Assembly: GCA_018241995.1 (NCBI GenBank)
Contig: JAFECT010000014.1
Span: forward strand, 1 to 42,664
DNA length: 42,664 nucleotides
Source of the DNA: Pseudomonadota bacterium
GTDB taxonomy: Bacteria > Pseudomonadota > Alphaproteobacteria > Caulobacterales > Caulobacteraceae
Direction: 5' to 3'
Part shown: positions 15,309 through 23,690 of the stretch, piece by piece
Layout of the letters: each line of letters starts with the position of its first letter
How positions within the stretch are numbered: position 1 is the first letter of the stretch
Translations under genes and position numbers: made by a program
The notes under the pieces: generated by a model
Databases searched by the model: none
The model's input: only the letters and a program-made list of their open reading frames with translations
Told to the model about the DNA's origin: nothing

Positions 15309-15998
15309 TCATTTCAGCAGCCGCTCGATCGCGTCGGGCAGCTCGCTGAAGCTGTCGATCAGGGCGTCGGCCTTGAGGGTGTCGATGGCGATCTCGCTGT
15401 AGCCGAAACTGACCAGCACGATGGGGATGCCGGCGTTCCTGGCCGTGTTGAAGTCGGTGTCGCTGTCGCCGATCATCACCGCGCGCGCCGGATCGCCGCC
15501 GGCCTGGAGGATCGCCTCGTTCAGGTGCGCCGCGTCTGGCTTCCGCACCGAAACCGAGTCGGGGCCGCAGATCGAATCGAAGCGGTCGATCAGGCCCAGC
15601 GCGCCCAGCAGGGCCAGCGATAGGCCGGTGCGCTTGTTGGTGCAGACACACAGCCTGGCGCCGCGTGCGCGGAATTCATCCAACACCTCGACACAGCCCG
15701 GGAAGGGGACGCTCTCGTGGGCGATGCGGTCCAGGTACAGCGACACGAAATGGTCGACCATCAAGGGCGCCTTCGACGCGTCGAAGTGGGCGCCCGCTTC
15801 GCGGAAGCCGTGCTCCAGCAGATAGCGCGCTCCGCCGCCGACCAGGTGGCGGGCCGAGGCCAGCGGCACCTCCGGCAGGCCCTGCTCGGCCAGCATGATG
15901 TTCAGCGTCCCGATCAGGTCGGGGGCGGTGTCGACCAGGGTGCCGTCGAGGTCGAAGGCCAGGGTGACGCCGGCCAGGTCGGCTGGGGAAGCAGGCAC
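15309..15998 (-). CDS. gph: Phosphoglycolate phosphatase (HAD family)
   Basis: 229 residues from a GTG at 15998 with AGGAGG upstream. HAD motifs in order: motif I D16-L-D18-G-T with VDT following, a helical cap domain (~20-95), motif II in CVCTNK, motif III Lys in VRKPDAAHL, and motif IV GDSDTD. This pattern and length match phosphoglycolate phosphatase, which removes 2-phosphoglycolate formed during DNA repair or oxygenase activity. It is transcribed divergently from glmU with 86 bases between starts. Another HAD sugar phosphatase is a possible alternative. Confidence 0.88.
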   Translation of the reverse strand: MPASPADLAGVTLAFDLDGTLVDTAPDLIGTLNIMLAEQGLPEVPLASARHLVGGGARYLLEHGFREAGAHFDASKAPLMVDHFVSLYLDRIAHESVPFPGCVEVLDEFRARGARLCVCTNKRTGLSLALLGALGLIDRFDSICGPDSVSVRKPDAAHLNEAILQAGGDPARAVMIGDSDTDFNTARNAGIPIVLVSFGYSEIAIDTLKADALIDSFSELPDAIERLLK

Positions 15999-16084
15999 TC
16001 GGACGACCTCCTGTGAGTCTCGTCTCGCGGGGTGGAGCCGTTTCGGCTAAATCCGCCCCGGTCGCAACCCGAAGAGTCGCTCCC

Positions 16085-17446
16085 ATGCCTGAAGCCAAGT
16101 CGCCGCGCGCCGCCGTCATCCTGGCCGCAGGGCAGGGCACGCGGATGAAGTCGCCGCTGCCGAAGGTGCTGCACCCGGTGGGCGGACGCGCCATGCTGGA
16201 CCGCGCCATCGACGCGGCCGAGCGGCTGGGCTGCGAGCGGATCGTGGTGGTGGTGGGCACGCACTCGCCGTCGGTGGGCGAGCATGTGGTCAAGCGCCTT
16301 GGCGAGGCCTCCGTCGCGGTCCAGGACCCGCCGATGGGCACCGGCCACGCGGTGCTGGCGGCCAAGGAGGCGCTGGCAGGGTTCGATGGCGACGTGCTGA
16401 TCACCTACGCCGACGTGCCCCTGCTGGACGCGCCGCAGATCGAGCCCCTGTTCGCCCTGAGGGGCGAGGGCGCCGACGTGGCGGTGCTGGGCTTCGAGGC
16501 CAAGGACCCGTCGGCCTATGGACGGCTGGTGGTCTCCGGCGGCGGCGTGCTGGAGGCCATCGTCGAGGCCAAGGAGGCGACGCCGGAGCAGCTGGCCATC
16601 ACCGCCTGCAACTCGGGCGTCATGGCGGCGCCCTCGGGCCTGCTGTTCGAACTGCTGGCTCAGGTGAGGAACGACAACGCCAAGGGCGAGTACTACCTGA
16701 CCGACGTGGTGGGCCTGGCCCGCGCGGCGGGGCGCACCGCGCGGGTCGGCTTCGCCTCGGAAGACGACGTGATGGGGGTAAACTCCCAGTCCGAACTGGC
16801 GGATGCGGAACGGGTTTTCCAGACGCGGACACGCTCGCGCCTGATGGCCGAGGGCGTATCCATGATCGCGCCGGAGACCGTGTGGTTCAGCTGGGACACG
16901 GTGGTCGAGGCCGGGGTGCGGATCGAGCCCAACGTCGTCTTCGGCCCTAAGGCCAAGGTCGAGAGCGGCGCCTGGATCCGCGCCTTCAGCCATATCGAAG
17001 GCGCGGTGGTGAAACCGGGCGCTCACGTCGGGCCCTATGCTCGCCTGCGCCCCGGCGCCGAGATCGGGCCGGACGCCCACATCGGCAACTTCGTCGAGGT
17101 CAAGAACGTGAAGGTGGGTCAGGGCGCCAAGGCCAACCACCTGGCCTATCTCGGCGACGGCGAAGTGGGGGCCAAGGCCAACATCGGCGCGGGCACGATT
17201 TTCTGCAATTACGACGGCTTCGACAAAGCCCGGACGGTGGTGGGAGCGGGCGCCTTCGTGGGCTCCAACTCCTCGCTGGTGGCGCCGGTGTCGATAGGGG
17301 CGGGGGCCTATACCGGCTCGGGCTCGGTGATCACCAAGGACGTGGCCGACAATGCGCTCGCCTTCGAGCGTGGGCCGCAGACCGAGAAGCCGGGCTGGGC
17401 CGAACGCTTCCGCGAGGCCAAGCGGGCGCGGAAAGGCCTGAAATGA
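16085..17446 (+). CDS. glmU: Bifunctional UDP-N-acetylglucosamine pyrophosphorylase / glucosamine-1-phosphate acetyltransferase
   Basis: 453 residues, the usual GlmU length. The N-terminal uridylyltransferase has the signature [20 protein letters not shown]; the C-terminal half is a left-handed beta-helix of hexapeptide repeats ending with [15 protein letters not shown] and [14 protein letters not shown], the acetyltransferase site. It makes UDP-GlcNAc for peptidoglycan and lipid A. The ATG at 16085 is chosen because the family starts a few residues before LAAG; a longer in-frame start at 16013 would overlap the gph promoter region. It overlaps rpiA by four bases (ATGA). Confidence 0.96.
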   Translation: MPEAKSPRAAVILAAGQGTRMKSPLPKVLHPVGGRAMLDRAIDAAERLGCERIVVVVGTHSPSVGEHVVKRLGEASVAVQDPPMGTGHAVLAAKEALAGFDGDVLITYADVPLLDAPQIEPLFALRGEGADVAVLGFEAKDPSAYGRLVVSGGGVLEAIVEAKEATPEQLAITACNSGVMAAPSGLLFELLAQVRNDNAKGEYYLTDVVGLARAAGRTARVGFASEDDVMGVNSQSELADAERVFQTRTRSRLMAEGVSMIAPETVWFSWDTVVEAGVRIEPNVVFGPKAKVESGAWIRAFSHIEGAVVKPGAHVGPYARLRPGAEIGPDAHIGNFVEVKNVKVGQGAKANHLAYLGDGEVGAKANIGAGTIFCNYDGFDKARTVVGAGAFVGSNSSLVAPVSIGAGAYTGSGSVITKDVADNALAFERGPQTEKPGWAERFREAKRARKGLK

Positions 17447-18135
17447 GCGCGGAAGACGAAAAGCGCCTGGCCGGAGAGGCCGCCGCCGGCCGGGTCGAGA
17501 ACGGCATGACGGTGGGCCTGGGCACCGGCTCGACCGCCGCCTGGTTCGTGAAGGCGCTGGCGGCGCGGCTGGGCCCGGGCTTCGCGGTCAAGGGCGTGCC
17601 GACGTCGGAGGCGACCGCCGCCCTGGCGCGTGACCTGGGCATTCCGCTGCTGACGCTCGACGACGCGCGGCGCATCGACCTGACCGTGGACGGCGCCGAC
17701 GAGATCGGCCCCGGCCTGTCGCTGATCAAGGGCGGCGGGGCGGCCCTGCTGCGCGAGAAGCTGGTGTGGGAGGCCTCCGACCGCTGCCTGGTCATCGCCG
17801 ACGCCGCCAAGCGGGTCGAGACGCTCGGCAAGTTTCCCCTGCCGATCGAGGTCGTCGCCTTCGGCCACAAGCAAACCGCCAATCGCATCACCGACGTGCT
17901 GGCCGAGCACGACATCGGCATGCCGCCGCGCCTCAGGCTGAAGGACGGTCAGCCGGTCGTCACCGACGGCGGCAACCTGATCTACGACGCCGCCTGCGGC
18001 CGCATCGAAAGCCCCGCCGCCCTGGCCGAGGGGCTGAAGAGCCTCACCGGCGTGGTCGAGCACGGCCTGTTCCTCGACCTCGCCGACGAGGGAATCCTGG
18101 GCGTCGGCGCGGCGGTGCAATGGTTGGCGCCGTAG
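17443..18135 (+). CDS. rpiA: Ribose-5-phosphate isomerase A
   Basis: 230 residues. Family motifs are intact: [12 protein letters not shown] near the N-terminus (substrate phosphate loop), TVDGADEI (catalytic Asp), and [14 protein letters not shown]. It interconverts ribose 5-phosphate and ribulose 5-phosphate in the pentose phosphate pathway. The start overlaps the glmU stop as ATGA, so the two are translationally coupled. A hairpin at 18159-18189 follows. Confidence 0.96.
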   Translation: MSAEDEKRLAGEAAAGRVENGMTVGLGTGSTAAWFVKALAARLGPGFAVKGVPTSEATAALARDLGIPLLTLDDARRIDLTVDGADEIGPGLSLIKGGGAALLREKLVWEASDRCLVIADAAKRVETLGKFPLPIEVVAFGHKQTANRITDVLAEHDIGMPPRLRLKDGQPVVTDGGNLIYDAACGRIESPAALAEGLKSLTGVVEHGLFLDLADEGILGVGAAVQWLAP

Positions 18136-18158
18136 AGGCGACCCCGGAAGGGTTCGCT

Positions 18159-18189
18159 CCCTCCTCCCTCGCGAAGTGAGGGAGGAGGG
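18159..18189. terminator. 12-bp stem hairpin after rpiA
   Basis: Perfect inverted repeat CCCTCCTCCCTC / GAGGGAGGAGGG with a seven-base loop (GCGAAGT), 24 bases after the rpiA stop. There is no T tract on either strand, so it may be a factor-assisted end, an mRNA-stabilising hairpin, or a copy of a dispersed palindromic repeat. Confidence 0.5.
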
Positions 18190-18258
18190 GCGTCGGCGGA
18201 ACAAGAGGCGGGTCCGCCGCCGGCGACAGCCGGCTTGGCAGAAATCGCCTGTTCTTTG

Positions 18259-18330
18259 TCATTGTGGCTGTTGGCTCGCGCCGAATAAGCGTTTGGCGTT
18301 CTTCAGCATTGCGCGGGATCGCCACAATGA
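18259..18330 (+). promoter_or_regulatory. Inverted repeat whose right arm covers a start codon
   Basis: TCATTGTGGC at 18259-18268 is exactly complementary to GCCACAATGA at 18321-18330, and the second arm contains the ATG at 18327. If both lie on the transcript, the pairing would bury the start codon of the DJ-1/PfpI-like gene. Whether transcription starts upstream of 18259 is not known. Confidence 0.45.
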
Positions 18331-19370
18331 AATCCTCCTTGAAAGCCGCAGTATTTCCCGTCATCTCGACCCTGATCGCGGGACTCATGCTTGCAACGCC
18401 GGCCGCCGCGCGGCCCGATCCCTCGCACAAGAAGGTCGCGATCCTGATCTTCGACAATGTCGAGGTGATCGATTACTCGGGTCCGCTCGAGGTCTTGTCG
18501 GATGCCGGGTTCGACGTCTTCACCGTGGCGGCCACCAAGGCGCCCGTGACCACCAGCGCCGGCGACGCGGTCAAGCTGACGCCGAAATACACCTTCGCCG
18601 ACGCGCCCCAGGCGGACCTGATCATCATTCCCGGCGGGGGCTTCGAGGCGGCCAAGGACAGCGACACGGTGGCCTGGATCAAGCGCGAGAGCGAGCACGC
18701 CGAGCACGTCATGTCTGTCTGCAACGGCGCCTTCACCCTGGCCAACACCGGGCTGCTGGACGGGCTGAGCGCGACCACGACGGCGGGCAACATCAACCGC
18801 TTCCGGCAGGCCTACCCCGCGATCAAGGTGGCGCCCGAACAGCGTGTGATCGACAACGGCAAGATCATCACCACCGCCGGCCTGTCGGCGGGCATCGACG
18901 GCGCCTTGCATATGGTCGATGTGATGAAGGGCGAGGGAGGCGGCCGGAGCGTCGCCCTGGGCATCGAATACGACTGGCGCCCGAACGGCGCCTATGTCCG
19001 CGGCGTCATGGCGGACCGCCTGATCCCCAGCCCGTACAGGATTCTCGGCAGCCTCAAGGGCGGCGACTTTGTCGACGCCGACATCCGTGGCGACAAGGAC
19101 CGGTGGGCGACGACCCTCTGGTATTCGACCACGCTCTCGCCCGCCGAACTCTCGGCCAAACTGGCGGGCGGGTATGGCGCAGCCTATGCCCTGGACGGCG
19201 GGGCTTGGGCCCCGAAGAGCTTCCACGCCGAGGCCGCCGGGCCGCTGGCGACGCGGATCCGGTTCGACGACCGCGACGGCGGCCACTGGAAGGGCGCGCT
19301 GACGGTCGAGCCGGTCGAGGGCGAGGCGCACCAGGTGGCCATCCGCATCGCGGTGGACCGGGCCGGGTAG
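18327..19370 (+). CDS. Exported DJ-1/PfpI family protein
   Basis: 347 residues. A signal peptide covers ~1-28 (ATPAAA). The class I glutamine-amidotransferase-like domain follows: KKVAILIFDNVEVIDYSGP, LIIIPGGG, and the nucleophile elbow SVCNGAF with Cys132, then TTAGLSAGIDGALHMV. This is the DJ-1/PfpI pattern, similar to the sensor half of AraC-type GATase regulators but here exported and without a helix-turn-helix. Residues ~210-347 form an additional domain that I cannot assign. Its substrate is unknown; peptidase, glyoxalase or isonitrile hydratase activities occur in this superfamily. The start codon lies in an inverted repeat (18259-18330). Confidence 0.75.
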   Translation: MKSSLKAAVFPVISTLIAGLMLATPAAARPDPSHKKVAILIFDNVEVIDYSGPLEVLSDAGFDVFTVAATKAPVTTSAGDAVKLTPKYTFADAPQADLIIIPGGGFEAAKDSDTVAWIKRESEHAEHVMSVCNGAFTLANTGLLDGLSATTTAGNINRFRQAYPAIKVAPEQRVIDNGKIITTAGLSAGIDGALHMVDVMKGEGGGRSVALGIEYDWRPNGAYVRGVMADRLIPSPYRILGSLKGGDFVDADIRGDKDRWATTLWYSTTLSPAELSAKLAGGYGAAYALDGGAWAPKSFHAEAAGPLATRIRFDDRDGGHWKGALTVEPVEGEAHQVAIRIAVDRAG

Positions 19371-19472
19371 GGGCAGGCAAGCGCCGGGAAGCGTCGGCGG
19401 GCCATCCGGCGCTTCCCCAACCGCCTCGCGATGATTAGGTGAAGCCCACCTTCGTCCGAGGAACGCAGACCC

Positions 19473-20870
19473 ATGGCCCAATACGACTACGACCTCTTCG
19501 TCATCGGCGCCGGATCGGGCGGGGTGCGCGCGGCGCGCCTGACCGCCATGACCGGGCGCAAGGTCGCGGTCGCCGAGGAGTTCCGGGTCGGCGGCACCTG
19601 CGTGATCCGCGGCTGCGTGCCCAAGAAGTTCATGGTCTACGCCTCGGAATTCGCTCACCATTTCAAGACCGCCAAGGGCTACGGCTGGACCATTCCGGAG
19701 CCGAGCTTCAACTGGACCGACTTCATCACCGCCAAGGACATAGAGATCGCGCGGCTGTCGGGCATCTACACCGCCAACCTCGGCAAGGCCGGTGCGGACC
19801 TGATCCACGGCAAGGCGCGGCTGGCCGATGCGCATACGGTCGAGGTGCTGGGCAAGGACGGCAAGGTCGAGCGCACGATCACCGCCGACCAGGTGTTGAT
19901 CGCCACCGGCGGCAAGGTCTGGGTCCCGGAAGACATGCCGGGGATCGAGCACGTGATCACCTCCAACGAGGCCTTCCACCTGCCCAAGCTGCCCAAGTCG
20001 ATACTGATCGCCGGCGGCGGCTATATCGCGGTGGAGTTCGCCGGCATCTTCGCCGGGCTCGGCTCGGACGTGACCCTGGTCTATCGCGGCCCCAACATCC
20101 TGCGCGGCTTCGACGACGACGTGCGCGCGCACCTGACCGATCAGCTGACCAAGCGTGGCGTGCGGATCATCCTCGGGACCCAGCACGAGGCCATCGAGAA
20201 GACCGAGTCCGGCCTGATGAACCGCCTGACCAACGGCATCACCTGCGAGACCGAGCAGGTCATGTTCGCGGTCGGGCGCCGCCCCTATGTCGACGGCCTC
20301 GGGCTGGAGAAGGCCGGCGTCGCGCTGACCGAGAGCGGGGCGGTGAAGGTCGACGAATTCTCGCGCACCACCGCCTCGAACATCTGGGCGGTGGGCGACG
20401 TGACCGACCGGGTCAACCTGACCCCCGTGGCGATCCGCGAGGCGGTGGCCTTCGTCGAGACGGCCTTCAAGAACAATCCGAGCAAGTTCGACTACAACGA
20501 TATTCCGACTGCGGTTTTCTCGCAGCCGCCGGTGGGCTCGGTGGGCCTGACCGAGCACGATGCGCGCCAGGCCTTCGGCAAGGTCGACGTCTATCTCTCG
20601 CGCTTCCGCCCGATGAAATACGCCTTCACCGGCGGCGAGGAGCGGATGCTGATGAAGGTGATCGTAAACCCCGCCAACGACCGGGTGGTGGGCGTGCACA
20701 TCGTGGGGCCGGAGGCTCCGGAGATGATCCAGATGGTCGGCATCGCGGTGAAGGCCGGCGTCACCAAGACGGTCTGGGACTCCACCTGCGCGCTGCATCC
20801 GACCCTCGCGGAAGAGATCGTCACCATGCGCGAGAAATACGTGCCACCGGAGCTGCAGGCGGCGGAATGA
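19473..20870 (+). CDS. gor: Glutathione-disulfide reductase
   Basis: 465 residues. FAD-binding GAGSGG near the N-terminus, the redox-active pair C43 and C48 in GGTCVIRGCVPKK, an NADPH-binding GGGYIAVEFAGIFAGLG, a second FAD motif IWAVGDVTDR, and the C-terminal dimer-interface HPTLAEE bearing the active-site His. It reduces glutathione disulfide with NADPH in the cytoplasm. Length and motifs match glutathione reductase rather than mercuric or lipoamide reductase. Confidence 0.93.
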   Translation: MAQYDYDLFVIGAGSGGVRAARLTAMTGRKVAVAEEFRVGGTCVIRGCVPKKFMVYASEFAHHFKTAKGYGWTIPEPSFNWTDFITAKDIEIARLSGIYTANLGKAGADLIHGKARLADAHTVEVLGKDGKVERTITADQVLIATGGKVWVPEDMPGIEHVITSNEAFHLPKLPKSILIAGGGYIAVEFAGIFAGLGSDVTLVYRGPNILRGFDDDVRAHLTDQLTKRGVRIILGTQHEAIEKTESGLMNRLTNGITCETEQVMFAVGRRPYVDGLGLEKAGVALTESGAVKVDEFSRTTASNIWAVGDVTDRVNLTPVAIREAVAFVETAFKNNPSKFDYNDIPTAVFSQPPVGSVGLTEHDARQAFGKVDVYLSRFRPMKYAFTGGEERMLMKVIVNPANDRVVGVHIVGPEAPEMIQMVGIAVKAGVTKTVWDSTCALHPTLAEEIVTMREKYVPPELQAAE

Positions 20871-21006
20871 CCAGCCGCCACAGTCAAGCTCAACGCAGAC
20901 CGCAGCCGATTTCGTGTGGCGCCGCAGCACACTTGGCCTATCTTTGAAGCCAACAATCGGGCGCAGAGCCCGCCATCGTTTTCGAAGACCGGCCTAGTTT
21001 GCGACT

Positions 21007-22386
21007 ATGACCACGCGTTGGACCCCCCAATCCTGGCGCTCCAAGCCCGCCAGGCAAATCCCGACGGACTATCCGGACCCGGCGGCGCTGAAGCGCGCCG
21101 AGGACCAGCTGCGCGCCATGCCGCCGCTGGTGTTCGCGGGCGAGGCCCGGCGGCTGAAGGCGGAGCTGGCGCGGGTCGCCGCGGGCGAGGCCTTCCTGCT
21201 GCAGGGCGGCGACTGCGCCGAGAGCTTCAAGGAATTCCACGCCGACACCATCCGCGACACCTTCCGGGTGATGCTGCAGATGGCGGTGGTCCTGACGTTC
21301 GCGGGCAGGAAGCCGGTGGTGAAGGTGGGGCGCATCGCCGGCCAGTTCGCCAAGCCGCGCTCGTCCGAGATCGAGACCGTCGGCGACGTGACCCTGCCGT
21401 CCTATCGCGGCGACATCGTCAACGGCATGGAGTTCGAGGCTGAGGCCAGGACGCCTGATCCCGAGCGCCTGCTGCGCGCCTACGCCCAGTCGTCCTCGAC
21501 CCTGAACCTGCTGCGCGCCCTGGCGGGCGGCGGCTACGCCGATCTCTACAACGTGCACAAGTGGACCCTGGGCTTCGTGGGCGACAGCCCGCTGGGCGCC
21601 CGCTACCGCGACCTGGCCGACAAGATCAGCGAAACCCTGTCGTTCATGGAATCGATTGGCATCACCGCCGACCGCAATCCGGAAATCCACCGCGTCGAGT
21701 TCTTCACCAGCCACGAGGCGCTGCTGCTGAACTACGAGGAGGCGCTGACCCGCTCCGACAGCTCGACCGGCGAGTGGTACGACACCTCCGCCCACATGCT
21801 GTGGATCGGCGAGCGCACCCGCCAGCTCGACGGAGCGCACCTGGAATATGCGCGCGGCGTCAGGAATCCGCTCGGCGTGAAGTGCGGCCCGACCATGGAG
21901 CCGGACGAGCTGCTGCGCCTGATCGACGTGCTGAACCCGGCCAACGAGCCCGGCCGCCTGACCCTGATCGGCCGCTTCGGCCATGACAAGGCGGGTCAGC
22001 GCCTGCCCAAGCTGATGAGCGCGGTGAAGCGGGAAGGGCGCCATGTCGTCTGGTCCATCGACCCGATGCACGGCAATACGCTGAAGGCGGCCAACGGCTA
22101 CAAGACCCGGCCCTTCGACCGCATCCTGACCGAGGTGAAGACCTTCATCGAGGCGGCCCACGCCGAGGGCGTCCACCCCGGGGGCGTGCACCTGGAGATG
22201 ACCGGCCAGAACGTCACGGAATGCCTGGGCGGCGCCCAGTCGGTGACCGAGGACGATCTGTCGAGCCGCTATCACACCCATTGCGACCCCAGGCTCAACG
22301 CGGACCAGGCGCTGGAGCTGGCGTTCCTGCTGGCGGAGAAGCTGAAGGCGGCGGCCCAGCCGTCGCGCCGGGCGGCCTCGGCCTGA
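21007..22386 (+). CDS. 3-deoxy-7-phosphoheptulonate (DAHP) synthase, class II
   Basis: 459 residues. It opens [20 protein letters not shown] and carries [42 protein letters not shown], the metal/substrate site VKCGPTM, and [15 protein letters not shown] near the end, all class II (plant-type) landmarks. It condenses phosphoenolpyruvate with erythrose 4-phosphate, the entry to the shikimate pathway. The 136-base upstream gap after gor contains a weak dyad (CGCCACA/TGTGGCG at 20876-20921) but no leader peptide that I can see. A prephenate-dehydratase-like gene follows after four bases. Confidence 0.95.
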   Translation: MTTRWTPQSWRSKPARQIPTDYPDPAALKRAEDQLRAMPPLVFAGEARRLKAELARVAAGEAFLLQGGDCAESFKEFHADTIRDTFRVMLQMAVVLTFAGRKPVVKVGRIAGQFAKPRSSEIETVGDVTLPSYRGDIVNGMEFEAEARTPDPERLLRAYAQSSSTLNLLRALAGGGYADLYNVHKWTLGFVGDSPLGARYRDLADKISETLSFMESIGITADRNPEIHRVEFFTSHEALLLNYEEALTRSDSSTGEWYDTSAHMLWIGERTRQLDGAHLEYARGVRNPLGVKCGPTMEPDELLRLIDVLNPANEPGRLTLIGRFGHDKAGQRLPKLMSAVKREGRHVVWSIDPMHGNTLKAANGYKTRPFDRILTEVKTFIEAAHAEGVHPGGVHLEMTGQNVTECLGGAQSVTEDDLSSRYHTHCDPRLNADQALELAFLLAEKLKAAAQPSRRAASA

Positions 22387-22390
22387 ACCT

Positions 22391-22933
22391 ATGAACCGTG
22401 TCGCCTTCCAGGGCGCGCCCGGCGCGTTCAGCCATGAGGCCTGCCAGGCCTTCGTCCCCGGCTGGGAGCCCGTAGCCTTCGACAGCTTCGAGGCGGCGTT
22501 CGAGGCGGTGACGTCCGGCGACTGCGAGCGCGGCTGCCTGCCGATCCACAATGTCACCGCAGGACCCGTGGAGCCCGTGGTGCGCCTGCTGCCGCTGTCG
22601 GGGCTGGTGGAACTCGGCCGCCACGATCTGATCGTGCGCCAGAACCTGATGGCCTTGCCGGGGGTGAAGCTCGACGACCTCAAGGTCGTGGCCAGTCATC
22701 CGATGGCGCTGGGCCAATGCCGGCGCTTCCTGAGCGGCCTGGACGCTCATGCGGAGGAGGCCTTCGATACGGCCGGCGCCGCGCGCGATCTAGCCGCCTC
22801 AGGCGATCGCGCCCGCGCCGTGATCGCCGCCCGCGCGGCGGCCGAGCTCTACGGCCTGGATATCCTGGCGCCGGACATCCAGGACGACCCGTCGAACTGG
22901 ACGCGCTTCGTCGTGGTTTCCAGGTCGCGCTGA
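22391..22933 (+). CDS. Short prephenate-dehydratase-like protein without ACT domain
   Basis: 180 residues. The prephenate dehydratase fold is recognisable from FQGAPGAFSHEA at the start, the mid-domain HDLIVRQNLMALPG, KVVASHPMALGQCRRFL, and the C-terminal NWTRFVVVS with the catalytic TRF Thr. The usual 'PIENS' substrate loop reads LPIHNVTAGPV, with Glu and Ser replaced. The regulatory ACT domain that normally follows is missing; the protein ends seven residues after TRF. Its position four bases after DAHP synthase suggests one operon and a role in aromatic amino acid synthesis, but altered residues leave activity open. Confidence 0.75.
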   Translation: MNRVAFQGAPGAFSHEACQAFVPGWEPVAFDSFEAAFEAVTSGDCERGCLPIHNVTAGPVEPVVRLLPLSGLVELGRHDLIVRQNLMALPGVKLDDLKVVASHPMALGQCRRFLSGLDAHAEEAFDTAGAARDLAASGDRARAVIAARAAAELYGLDILAPDIQDDPSNWTRFVVVSRSR

Positions 22934-23022
22934 ACCAAAATCACGGCCGCGACGTTCCGGACAGTTGCCTTTTGCGACCAATCACGCTTTTAGAGGCCTG
23001 TTTTCTCCCAATCCGGACAGCA

Positions 23023-23382
23023 ATGAAGAACAACCCGCTCAAGACGGGCTTCGGCGACCGACTCTCGGCCGCCCAGGAAGCCAAGAAGGCGATGCTCGCC
23101 AAGTTCAAGCCCAAGCCCATGGTCACCGACACCCGCACCCCGGCCGAACGCGCCGCGGAACGGGAGGCCGAGCGCGAGGCGATCCGCCAGCAGCGCGCGG
23201 CGGAAAAGGAAGCTCAGCGCCTGGCCGCCGAAGAGGCCGAGCGTCAGCGCCAGATCGCCCTGCTCAACGACGAGGCCTATCAGCTCGAGCTGAAGCGCAA
23301 GGAGCGCAAGGACCGCAAGGCCCAGGCCAAGCAGGAAGCGCAAGAGCGTCGCGAGCAGAAGCGCGCCGCTTACGCCCGATAA
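23023..23382 (+). CDS. Highly charged DUF6481-like protein
   Basis: 119 residues from ATG 23023. After MKNNPLKTGFGDRLSAAQEA, which resembles the opening of the DUF6481 family found in Caulobacterales and sphingomonads, nearly the whole protein is a Lys/Arg/Glu/Ala-rich coiled coil (~40-119). Function unknown; such proteins have been linked to RNA or ribosome contact only by composition, so I make no claim. The longer upstream frame overlapping the PDT-like gene is out of register with that gene and rejected. A perfect hairpin at 23413-23441 lies downstream. Confidence 0.7.
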   Translation: MKNNPLKTGFGDRLSAAQEAKKAMLAKFKPKPMVTDTRTPAERAAEREAEREAIRQQRAAEKEAQRLAAEEAERQRQIALLNDEAYQLELKRKERKDRKAQAKQEAQERREQKRAAYAR

Positions 23383-23412
23383 GTCTCTGGCGCGCGCTAA
23401 GCGCTGGAATCG

Positions 23413-23441
23413 ATGAGCGGGCCATGCGATGGCCCGCTCAT
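23413..23441. terminator. 13-bp palindromic hairpin overlapping a start codon
   Basis: ATGAGCGGGCCAT and ATGGCCCGCTCAT flank a three-base GCG loop; the repeat is perfect. It begins 30 bases after the DUF6481-like stop, so termination is plausible, though no T tract follows. The right arm includes the first two bases of the ATG at 23440 and the left arm begins with another in-frame ATG at 23413, so it could also control translation of the next gene. Confidence 0.55.
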
Positions 23442-23688
23442 GACCCAGCCTGACGCCCCCAGAGAATCCGACGCCTACGGCCTGGCGGCCTTCACCCTGG
23501 TGACGGCCCTGCTCGGCCGCCTGGAAGACGCCCAGGTGCTCAAAGCCGGCGACAAGTCCACCGTCGCCCGCATCGCCGCCACCATGGCCGGCGGCAGCGC
23601 CCAGACCGCGTCCGACCCCACCACCCACAAGCTGGCCCAGCACATCCTGGCCCACCTCGCCGACGCCTGGGACGAGAAGGGCGGCTGA
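23440..23688 (+). CDS. Small hypothetical protein
   Basis: 82 residues from ATG 23440 (91 if the ATG at 23413 is used). No family recognised. The sequence is mostly helical in character, with AAFTLVTALLGRLEDAQVL and HKLAQHILAHLADAWDEK, no signal peptide or membrane segment. Codon use matches its neighbours and its stop is two bases before the GTG of the decarboxylase gene, which supports a real, co-transcribed gene. The start codon lies at the edge of a strong hairpin. Confidence 0.6.
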   Translation: MTQPDAPRESDAYGLAAFTLVTALLGRLEDAQVLKAGDKSTVARIAATMAGGSAQTASDPTTHKLAQHILAHLADAWDEKGG

Positions 23689-23690
23689 GC

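Noticed and set aside
20876..20921. Terminator or leader structure before DAHP synthase
   Set aside because: Only a seven-base dyad with a 33-base loop and no leader peptide rich in aromatic codons; not strong enough to list.
18303..20930. Very long open frame on the minus strand, antisense to the DJ-1/PfpI-like and gor genes
   Set aside because: It is low-complexity in composition (Gly, Arg, His, Asp), matches no family, and lies opposite two genes with clear motifs; such frames arise from high GC third positions.
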